DNA of 6,334 nucleotides from JBIOJM01 sp044450785 (lineage in GTDB: Bacteria; Planctomycetota; Planctomycetia; Isosphaerales; Isosphaeraceae): NCBI GenBank assembly GCA_044450785.1, contig JBIOJM010000463.1:1-6334 (forward strand), given 5' to 3'. The stretch's first letter is position 1. Every line of letters starts with the position of its first letter. The notes under the pieces are model-generated. The model was given only the letters and a program-made list of their open reading frames with translations. It did no database searches and had not been told where the DNA came from. Positions 1-5,266 of this stretch are shown piece by piece. Made by a program: the position numbers and the translations under genes.

Positions 1-140
1 CCTCCACCGGCCGAGGGTACTTGGTGATCATCGCGGCCTCCTGCCAAGAGCTGAAAGTCCTTTCCCAAGTTGCTCAGATTACCGACCAAACCGCGTGCCA
101 AAAAGGCCAAATGCGACAGTTAATAAATTTCGTATCCTAA
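1..140 (+). CDS. Possible C-terminal tail of an unidentified ORF cut by the window edge
   Basis: The frame beginning at base 3 is open for 45 codons and stops with TAA at 138-140. The encoded tail starts STGRGYLVIIAASCQELKVL and ends INFVS. I do not recognise a family. The minus strand also has a long open frame here, with residues such as GLVGNLSNLGKDFQLL, so the coding strand is not settled. Base composition drops toward AT after about position 118, which suits the end of a gene. This could be the 3' end of a gene whose body lies left of the window, or chance. Confidence 0.25.
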   Translation, partial: STGRGYLVIIAASCQELKVLSQVAQITDQTACQKGQMRQLINFVS

Positions 141-198
141 GCGCAGCCACCCCTACCGCGAAGCGGTTTCGTTCAACGGCCGTTTTGTTTACCGTGCC

Positions 199-253
199 GG
201 TGGGTGATGAGCGTGATCCCCAAAAACCCACCTCCGTATGCTGCGACGGGTTT
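199..253. promoter_or_regulatory. Alternative hairpins in the recombinase leader
   Basis: Two inverted repeats share bases and cannot form together. GGTGGGT at 199-205 pairs with ACCCACC at 226-232 (7 bp). AAACCC at 224-229 pairs with GGGTTT at 248-253 (6 bp). They lie 30-80 bases before the recombinase start and partly overlap the 20-bp repeat at 240-259. Leaders of small serine recombinases often contain recombination or autoregulatory sites, but I cannot identify subsites here. The arms are short, so a functional role is inference. Confidence 0.25.
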
Positions 254-259
254 CTTTAC
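240..259 (+). repeat. 20-bp exact direct repeat, copy A
   Basis: The 20-mer GCTGCGACGGGTTTCTTTAC occurs here and again at 3769-3788 in the same orientation. The match stops exactly at both ends: base 239 is T against C at 3768, and base 260 is T against G at 3789. This copy ends 22 bases before the recombinase start codon. It could be an end or target site of a mobile element, a recombinase binding site, or a dispersed genomic repeat. The sequence alone does not decide. Confidence 0.75.
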
Positions 260-281
260 TTTAGCAGCGAGGGGGTGGAGG

Positions 282-488
282 ATGATTATCGGCTATGCGA
301 GGGTTTCGACGACGGAGCAGAATCTCGACTTGCAGCGTGATGCCCTGAATCGGGCAGTGTGCGAGAAGTTCATCGAGGACACGGTCAGTGGCGGCAAGCT
401 GCAACGCCCCGGCCTGGAGCGCGTGCGCGATGCGCTCCGATCTGGCGACGTGCTGGCGGTGTGGCGGCTCGACCGCCTGGGCCGGTCA
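282..488 (+). pseudogene. Serine recombinase (resolvase/invertase), N-terminal fragment
   Basis: The first 69 residues match the resolvase/invertase catalytic domain. YARVST at residues 5-10 carries the nucleophile Ser9, and Arg7 is also conserved. TEQNLDLQRDAL follows, then DTVSGGK at 33-39. RLDRLGRS at 62-69 supplies the active-site arginines equivalent to those in the DRLGR motif of gamma-delta resolvase. Homology ends exactly after this motif. The frame then runs into an arginine- and serine-rich translation of unrelated DNA and stops at 590. The rest of the catalytic domain, the long dimer helix and the DNA-binding HTH are all absent. A full-length member would have about 180-200 residues, so this should be inactive. 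ATG 282 is chosen because the domain begins there, although the frame is open upstream to 204. A GGAGG lies directly against the ATG, closer than ideal. Confidence 0.85.
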
Positions 489-781
489 CCGGCAACGACA
501 GAACCCACGCGATCACGATCACGCTCCCTGACGGCTCGATCAAGACCGAGACCGAGACCGCGGTCATTTCGGGCAAGCAGACGCTTGTGAACATCACGAT
601 CAACGAGCCCAACGGCGGCGGCGTCGAAACCGTGTCGACCGTCAAGCACAAGGATGGCCCAACGACCGCCGCGATGAGGACGATCGTGGAGCCCAACGGG
701 TCGGTCGAGCACCAGAAGACGGTCACGACCGACCACGGCGAACTCGATTCGACCGCGGCCACCGTGACCGTTGTTCCCACA
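482..781 (+). pseudogene. Fragment of a beta-rich repeat protein
   Basis: From about 485 a different + frame becomes protein-like for about 98 residues, starting VTGNDRTHAITITLPDGSIK. It is rich in Thr, Val and Glu, with alternating beta-strand character. EPNG recurs at two places, each followed by Val-Glu and then a TV-containing strand (NEPNGGGVETV and VEPNGSVEHQKTV), which suggests a degenerate internal repeat. There is no start codon or signal peptide of its own, and the open frame to its left reads into recombinase DNA. It loses meaning near 780, where the isochorismatase fragment begins on the opposite strand. It is probably the middle of a secreted or surface protein, stripped of both ends. 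The family is not identified. Confidence 0.5.
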
Positions 782-782
782 G

Positions 783-1132
783 GTGGTTCCCGTGGTCGGT
801 CGCGCCACAGCAATCCTCGAGCAGTACGCACTCGAAGCCGCGGTGATTGGCCTCTCGCATGGTCGTATGCACACAGACGTCCGTGGTGATCCCGGTGAGG
901 ATCAGATTCTGGGTCGCGCGCGCCCGGAGCATGAGCTCGAGGTCGGTCGAATAGAAGGCGCCCTTCCCCGGCTTGTCGATGATCGGTTTGCCCGGTCCCG
1001 GGGTGAGCTCGGGGATGATTTCCCAACCGGCCTCTCCCCGGACCAGGATCCGCCCGCAGGGCCCTGCGTCGCCGATGCCGGCGCCGATTCGGCGCGACCG
1101 CCAGCGCTTGTTGGCGGGCAGGTCGGTTCGGG
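783..1132 (-). pseudogene. Isochorismatase-family cysteine hydrolase, internal fragment
   Basis: Reading the minus strand from about 1132 to 783 gives a clear cysteine hydrolase core. It starts DLPANKRWRSRRIGAGIG, continues through GPCGRILVRG and GWEIIPEL, then DKPGKGAFYSTDLELML, GITTDVCVHTTMREAN and LLEDCCGATDHGNH. In this superfamily the catalytic triad is Asp-Lys-Cys. The Lys of DKPGKG (codon 972-974) and the Cys of TDVCVHTT (codon 873-875) are present. The N-terminal strand carrying the Asp is not recognisable, and the C-terminal helix after GNH is lost at the junction near 781. The style resembles amidohydrolases such as the biuret hydrolase/RutB group, but the substrate cannot be assigned. 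Upstream, another minus frame reads TRGCRRIRPN, reminiscent of the family's TREGHRPDL segment, so a frameshift near 1120 is possible. It lies downstream of the permease on the same strand, with about 120 bases between. Confidence 0.8.
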
Positions 1133-1252
1133 CGTATCCGGCGACAACCTCGGGTGGCCGTCGAGAGGGCAACGTGCTGCGCGACATCGCCCTCGGCGAG
1201 CACGGCGGTGAACGGCAGGAATCAGGACCGTCCTCGGGGGAAACCCAAGGGC

Positions 1253-3220
1253 CTAAGCAGCGCCGGTTGGCTCCGACAGGGGGGACACCGGCTCGGAAGT
1301 CGGGAGAAACCTCGAGCGTGCGGCCAGGGCGCCTACCCCCTCCGCACGCCACGGGCGGCCGACCAGGCGATCGAAGTGCGCGATGGTGGATCGCCAGGCC
1401 CACCATCCGCCCACGGCCGGGGCGACGATCCCGAGAACACAGGCGGCAAACGCCCAGAGTGGTCCCTCGCCGGTGCCGATCCCCACCCACTCCAAGGGGG
1501 GATAGGCCGCGTAGTGGAGTGCGGCGCGGACGTCGCGGTAGGACACGAGCGACAGCCAGCCGACGAATGCATTCGACCCGGCGCCCAGCAGCACCGAATT
1601 GAATCGGGCCGAGAGCAAGAAGGGCAGTGCCAGAAAGAGCAAACAGAGGAAAGGCAGGTTGAGGCTCTGGCCGGCGGCCGCTGCCTGGCCGCGGGCCCGA
1701 ACGGAGGCCCGAACTCCCCACACGGTAAATAACCCAACCGATACGGCCAGGTTCAGAATCGCGAGGAGATAGCCGAGAGGATGGATCGCTCCCGCGAGCA
1801 AACCAATCGTCCACAGAACTCCCAGGACCGCGATCGGCTGCCGTACCCGCCAGACCGTCGCCAGCACCGCCGAGCGGACGATGGCGCGCGCCGACATCGG
1901 CGTCGCGAGCAGGCTGTTCCAGGTCTCCTTCCTTCGTTCCACACTGATGGTCTCGGCGGCGCTCTCCGCGATGATCAATGTCAGGAGGAGTGTGATCGAG
2001 GACGTCACATAACGGAGAAACAGATTGAACTCGGTCCGCCCCAGGTCCGGCGGCTGGTTGACGGCCCCGCCGGGCACGAACATCCGTACGAAGAGATTGA
2101 ACTCAGGCCGTGCGTTGCTCGTCACGCCCGATCCATAACCGTGTCTCCACACTTCGACCACCGCGGGTCGTGCAAAGAAATACGTCGCGCAGGCAAGCGC
2201 GGCCACCAGGCCGAGGTTGACGAGCACGCCGAGGGATTTCAACACGCTATTGCCACGAGTTGTGTACTTCTCCCGCCAGAGGATCGGATCGTCTCCCACC
2301 GGAGGGCGACGCCGAAACCACGGGACGGGACGCGGGGCTTGCCGGCCGCGGAAATGCTGATCGCCGCTGGCGAAGGTGCGATGCGCCGATCGCAGGCGTG
2401 CGATCGCCCCGATCGTCAAGAACACGGCTCCGAGGAGTTGCAGCGCGATCATCCGGCCGGCGATGACGCTGAGCTTCGCCCAGGAATTAAGACCCAGCGC
2501 CAGATAGTAAGGCACGATGATGGGGCTGCTGAGAACGAGCCACCGGTTGGCGGCTCTCACCCACTCGGGCAAGAGGATGCCGAACCGGGGTAAGAAGACC
2601 GACATGCTGAATGGGCCGATCACCCAGGCCAGCGTGCCAAGCAAGAACGCCGCATACGCCCACCAAATGTCCGAGGCCTCCACTGAAATCCAGATCGCGA
2701 GCGCGCTCAGGAACAGGATCGTCGACGCGGAGCTGGCATAACAGAGAGCGATCAACCGCAGATCGATCCCGCCCAGCACGTGGACCAGCAGGATCACCGG
2801 AAAACCGGCGGCCAAGGTGGCGCAAACCATGACCAGGCATGACGCCAGCTTGCCCAGCACGATCTCGGCGTTCGTCAGGGGAGTCGCGAGCAGGAGCTCA
2901 AGGGTACGTCGGTCCCGCTCCTTGGCGATCGACCACGCGCCCCGAACCAGGATTGAGGCGAAGATTCCGAAGTGGACGAGCCCACACCAGCCGGCCGCCT
3001 CGATCATGCCCTGCGTCATCGTCCGATACGTGACAGGTTCGTCCGACCAGTAATACAACGCCCCGAACGTCCCCAGAACAATCGTCAGGAGCATGCCGAC
3101 GAAGAAAGAACGCTCCGAATGCAGGCGGCGGCCCTCTCGCTCTCTCGCGGCCGCCACCAACTCTCGCCCGAAGATCGGTATGATGGTCGAGGTCGGTATC
3201 GTGCCGAGGGTCGGCTTCAT
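1253..3220 (-). CDS. ABC-2 type transporter permease, internally duplicated, 655 aa
   Basis: A large polytopic inner-membrane protein, the membrane part of an ABC-2 type exporter. Hydrophobic segments lie near residues 39-57, 74-96, 124-146, 153-178, 186-205, 255-275, 328-350, 402-422, 462-503, 521-538 and 583-603. Two copies of the ABC-2 coupling motif are visible: ERDRRTLELLLATPLTNAEI (101-120) and ERRKETWNSLLATPMSARAI (428-447). A single chain therefore holds two ABC-2 permease halves joined by a basic linker around 276-310. ILWREKYT at 313-320 follows the linker, a spot where such double-length permeases often have LW(R/K)E. The start at 3220 is the first ATG before IFGRELVAAAR, with GAGG about 9 bases upstream. 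No frameshift is seen, and third codon positions are GC-rich. No intact ATPase partner is in the window. The substrate is unknown. Upstream about 94 bases is a small frame on the same strand; the isochorismatase remnant lies downstream. Confidence 0.9.
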   Translation of the reverse strand: MKPTLGTIPTSTIIPIFGRELVAAAREREGRRLHSERSFFVGMLLTIVLGTFGALYYWSDEPVTYRTMTQGMIEAAGWCGLVHFGIFASILVRGAWSIAKERDRRTLELLLATPLTNAEIVLGKLASCLVMVCATLAAGFPVILLVHVLGGIDLRLIALCYASSASTILFLSALAIWISVEASDIWWAYAAFLLGTLAWVIGPFSMSVFLPRFGILLPEWVRAANRWLVLSSPIIVPYYLALGLNSWAKLSVIAGRMIALQLLGAVFLTIGAIARLRSAHRTFASGDQHFRGRQAPRPVPWFRRRPPVGDDPILWREKYTTRGNSVLKSLGVLVNLGLVAALACATYFFARPAVVEVWRHGYGSGVTSNARPEFNLFVRMFVPGGAVNQPPDLGRTEFNLFLRYVTSSITLLLTLIIAESAAETISVERRKETWNSLLATPMSARAIVRSAVLATVWRVRQPIAVLGVLWTIGLLAGAIHPLGYLLAILNLAVSVGLFTVWGVRASVRARGQAAAAGQSLNLPFLCLLFLALPFLLSARFNSVLLGAGSNAFVGWLSLVSYRDVRAALHYAAYPPLEWVGIGTGEGPLWAFAACVLGIVAPAVGGWWAWRSTIAHFDRLVGRPWRAEGVGALAARSRFLPTSEPVSPLSEPTGAA

Positions 3221-3314
3221 TCGCGTCAGCCTCGATGAACCCAGGGAGCGGGGGCGTACTCTACAGCCTCACGAAGTTCGCCAGGGACTGCGAGACCTCC
3301 TGGCTCCAATCTTA

Positions 3315-3401
3315 TCAGGCCAACGGTTGCGAGAGCGACTTCTCGAGGAGGTCCCGGAAATCAGCTCGCCCGCGGAGAGCGGGATGGATCAGGCCTGCCA
3401 T
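3315..3401 (-). CDS. Possible 28-aa ORF or gene tail upstream of the permease
   Basis: The minus strand from ATG 3401 to TGA 3315-3317 encodes 28 residues beginning MAGLIHPALRGRADFRDLLE and ending SQPLA. The frame stays open upstream to a TGA near 3436, adding ILVVTLETS before the Met. The composition is protein-like and it sits 94 bases before the permease on the same strand, so it may be the last part of a decayed upstream gene. A neighbouring minus frame, 3361-3615, contains a hydrophobic stretch MLAAVMAALFQALAADRLTV that could belong to the same gene if there is a frameshift near 3425-3445. Overlapping + frames are also open. No family is recognised. Confidence 0.2.
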   Translation of the reverse strand: MAGLIHPALRGRADFRDLLEKSLSQPLA

Positions 3402-3768
3402 GCTCGTCTCTAGCGTAACGACGAGGATTATTGGGGTACAGGATCAGTTGCGGTGTTGCGAAGGGCGGGGGGTCAGTTGTCACGGTCAATCTGTCGGCGG
3501 CCAGTGCCTGGAAGAGCGCCGCCATCACGGCAGCCAGCATCCTTGCAGCGATGGTCTTCGACCGGCCGGCCGAGCGAGGTCGAACGCCTTGGCCATAGCC
3601 AGCGCTGAAGCTCATGGCGTCAAGCTCGACAAGAACTACTCCAGTGGTACCACAGTTTAGTTCAACCTACTTTTACGTTACTCACAGTTGCATGCTGGTG
3701 CCGGTACGAGATTCCTAGCGTCTGGGGTAAAGGAACTCGATTAAGAAATCAAAGTAAACATGCTCGAC
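3402..3768. other. No confident gene; GC falls toward the right
   Basis: Between about 3440 and 3600 both strands have protein-like frames. On the + strand one reads VVTVNLSAASAWKSAAITAA; on the - strand another reads ALFQALAADRLTVTTDPPPF. Neither has a recognisable domain or a convincing start with a Shine-Dalgarno. From 3655 onward the sequence is visibly less GC-rich than the permease and looks intergenic. Confidence 0.4.
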
Positions 3769-3788
3769 GCTGCGACGGGTTTCTTTAC
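3769..3788 (+). repeat. 20-bp exact direct repeat, copy B
   Basis: Exact second copy of the 20-mer at 240-259, in the same orientation, 3529 bases further on. It lies in a non-coding region. Just upstream AAGAAA at 3743-3748 is complementary to TTTCTT at 3780-3785 inside the repeat. Copy A also has a short complementary stretch upstream (224-229 with 248-253), so both copies could form small hairpins. The two copies bracket the recombinase fragment, the two other remnants and the permease. Confidence 0.75.
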
Positions 3789-3948
3789 GCGGTCGGCAAA
3801 CGAAGACAATGTGTCAATGTCTTTATTGGCGAAGTCGCCGTTTTTTCGTGAACAGTGTCTTTTAAGTCACAAACCGGAGGCGGATCGCCAAGCCGGAAAT
3901 TAGCGGTAAATAATCTGACTTTCGCTAGGCAAAACGTCCCCTTCCAGC
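3789..3948. other. Intergenic, AT-richer stretch without genes
   Basis: No frame of note on either strand. The region holds a short GC stem with a T-run (annotated separately) and lies downstream of the TetR-like remnant that reads leftward into it. The base composition is clearly lower in GC than the permease gene. Confidence 0.5.
3828..3846 (+). terminator. Short stem followed by T6
   Basis: GGCG at 3828-3831 pairs with CGCC at 3836-3839 around the loop AAGT. One G and six T residues follow at 3841-3846. This has the form of a weak rho-independent terminator on the + strand. The stem is only 4 bp and no clear + strand gene ends just before it, so it may be fortuitous. Confidence 0.28.
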
Positions 3949-4290
3949 TCATGCGGTCGGCCTGAAAAGACCTCCAATCAAGAAGTGAGCGACGGTCGTG
4001 CTCACCTTGCGGGCTTCGACTTCGTCCGCAGGGCCGCCAGCGGGTATGAGGCGTTCAAAGGCAAGCATGGCGACTCCGTGCAAAGTTGCCCAAATCGTCG
4101 TCGCGATGAGTTTGATATCTCCTTTGTCTGGGTTGGTCGGAGCCAAAGGACAGGCATCGCAACGGATGGTGCCGAGCAGGTAATCCAGCGCGTCGAATTC
4201 ACCACCCGCCTCGGTCTGCTTCGATACCTGATTCTCATCTTCGACAAACCAGCAAGTCCTGGCAAACCAAGTTTCCCAGGCACGAATTGA
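3949..4290 (-). pseudogene. TetR-family regulator, C-terminal ligand-binding domain only
   Basis: The minus frame is open from about 4347 to TGA at 3949-3951. The segment IKLIATTIWATLHGVAMLAF followed by ERLIPAG, and the ending VAHFLIGGLFRP, fit the dimerisation and ligand-binding C-terminal domain of TetR-type repressors, where a WATLHG-like helix and a final leucine-rich helix are common. Upstream residues include RAWETWFARTCWFVEDENQ and EFDALDYLLGTIR. There is no N-terminal HTH in any frame to the right. The only start codons within the open frame, such as TTG at 4146, would give a 65-residue product lacking DNA binding. The frame before 4290 runs into an unrelated ORF with a signal-peptide look. 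I infer a truncated regulator. The family call rests on the pattern of the last ~60 residues only. Confidence 0.55.
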
Positions 4291-4294
4291 AGCA

Positions 4295-4414
4295 TCATCC
4301 GATAAGGACAGGATCGGCCGCCGCCCGTGACGCGATTGAGGACAAGGTTACCGCGACGAAGAACGAAAACCGGAGGGGTCGATTCCACGTGCCGTCGGAG
4401 GTCGGTCTGCCCAT
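4295..4414 (-). pseudogene. Signal-peptide-like ORF, probable N-terminal remnant of an exported protein
   Basis: From ATG 4414 to TGA 4295 the minus strand encodes 39 residues. They contain RPLR, then the hydrophobic stretch FSFFVAVTLSSIA, then SRAAADPVLIG. This is a basic n-region, an h-region and a plausible AAA-D cleavage site: the layout of a Sec signal peptide, as seen at the start of planctomycete secreted proteins. The frame stops about 10 residues after the predicted cleavage site, so no mature protein remains. It abuts the TetR-like fragment, which begins in another frame at about the same place. It could also be a chance ORF; the frame is open further upstream to 4498. Confidence 0.3.
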
Positions 4415-4849
4415 GATTCGCGCTTTCCGTTGAGATTCAATGGACTCGAGCTCGCCGCAGGTCGCAGAGCACGGTAACCAAGTCCCGCTCGCGGTCAACC
4501 CCGATCGACTTCAGCCGTTGGGACCGCCTGCAGGAAGTTCTCCGGCGGCTGGTGACGATCGTGGGTGAAGGGATTTTCAAATCAAGGGGTGTTGTTTCAG
4601 CAAACCGTCTTGAGGAAATGGATCGCCGAATTTCTGACACTTTGCAAGGAACGGCCTCACCTGGGCCGATCAAATGTATTATGCTGATGACTGGACTTGA
4701 ACGGAGAGTGCATCCATGCGACCGAGTCTCGAGGTTGGCCCGAGTTCACAGGTTCCCACCGGACTCATCTTTTTGGTGGAAACATGACACCAATGCTGCT
4801 CTCAGATGAGAATCCCTCGAAGCCGCCTGGGGCATCGCCAACGCCTTGG
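4415..4849. other. No convincing gene; several competing small frames
   Basis: On the + strand one frame is open from about 4426 to 4809. It includes PIDFSRWDRLQEVLRRLVTI and later VSANRLEEMDRRISDTLQ. A second + frame, GTG 4565 to TGA 4687, encodes 40 residues including QQTVLRKWIAEFLTLCKERP. On the - strand RLKSIGVDRERDLVTVLCDL is open over 4437-4673. All look somewhat protein-like and none matches a family I know. Remnants of a former gene are likely, but strand and frame cannot be chosen by eye. Confidence 0.4.
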
Positions 4850-4855
4850 TATAAT
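4847..4855 (+). promoter_or_regulatory. Extended -10 promoter for the 118-aa gene
   Basis: TATAAT at 4850-4855 is preceded by TG at 4847-4848 with one base between, a perfect extended -10 (TGnTATAAT). No good -35 is seen, which extended -10 promoters do not strictly need. Transcription would begin near 4862 and give a leader of about 48 bases to the ATG at 4910, with a Shine-Dalgarno properly placed. An exact TATAAT in a GC-rich region is uncommon by chance, and its position fits. Confidence 0.5.
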
Positions 4856-4897
4856 GTCGCCATGCCGCCCGTTGGGAAGCGGCCTCGGCAAAGTCAC

Positions 4898-4902
4898 GGA
4901 GG
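4898..4902 (+). promoter_or_regulatory. Shine-Dalgarno GGAGG that fixes the start at 4910
   Basis: GGAGG ends 7 bases before ATG 4910, close to optimal spacing. This selects 4910 over the in-frame ATGs further upstream (for example 4697, 4784 and 4862), which lie before or at the predicted transcription start or encode unlikely sequence. Confidence 0.6.
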
Positions 4903-4909
4903 CAATCAG

Positions 4910-5266
4910 ATGGCGAATGGACACGACCTGTCGGAAGATGCCCGAAAGCTCCTGCGGCTTCACTTCGCCGGCCGTTCGCTCTCCATGCGGAGAAGTCGAC
5001 CGGAATCATTGCCCGGCCGGAGTGTCGAGGAGACGCGTCAGGCCTACCGGGAGCTCGTGGCTCTAGGGCTGATGGACCCAGTCTCCACCTTCGCCGGAGG
5101 GCCAGAGGCGCTCTACCGCCTGACGGAAGAAGCCGACAAGCGGCAAGACGAACTTCAGCGGGCGCCTCGTTGGTTCTCGCGGTCTGCTATGGCTCGCAGG
5201 ATGAGTCGGGCCTGGTCGCTGATTGGCAAAGCGGTGTCCGCTGCCCTCAGCTCGGCGCCCTCGTGA
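4910..5266 (+). CDS. Hypothetical 118-aa protein, possibly winged-helix-like
   Basis: The product starts MANGHDLSEDARKLLRLHFA. It has an arginine-rich middle with SMRRSRPESLPGRSVEETRQ and then AYRELVALGLMDPVSTF, followed by PEALYRLTEEADKRQDELQ. The pattern of a helix with EETRQAYRELVALGLMDP, a short loop and then YRLTEEA resembles the recognition-helix-plus-wing layout of small winged-helix proteins, where the last part often reads YRLTEEG. That is a resemblance, not a family assignment. The tail is basic, with SAMARRMSRAW and then SLIGKAVSAAL. The start is supported by a perfect extended -10 and GGAGG. The last 112 bases overlap the convergent - strand gene, and both frames have GC-rich third positions there. 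Either the overlap is real or the tail after about residue 84 is readthrough into the other gene. No signal peptide or membrane segment. Confidence 0.65.
   Translation: MANGHDLSEDARKLLRLHFAGRSLSMRRSRPESLPGRSVEETRQAYRELVALGLMDPVSTFAGGPEALYRLTEEADKRQDELQRAPRWFSRSAMARRMSRAWSLIGKAVSAALSSAPS

Noticed and set aside
155..169. Short hairpin ACCGC-GAA-GCGGT followed by TT as a terminator for the left ORF
   Set aside because: The stem is only 5 bp, and the T-run is interrupted after two bases past the stem.
293..874. 193-aa minus open frame across the left fragments
   Set aside because: Crosses three unrelated fragments and is Arg/Asp-rich without motifs, whereas the opposite strand or another frame has clear family signatures.
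723..1814. 363-aa minus-strand open frame
   Set aside because: Only its last part (about 783-1132) resembles a protein family. The rest is an out-of-frame reading of the permease 3' end and the spacer, so it is not one gene.
1781..2593. 270-aa + strand open frame
   Set aside because: Lies wholly antisense to the intact permease and is low-complexity in Arg, His and Asp, a typical shadow of GC-rich coding DNA.
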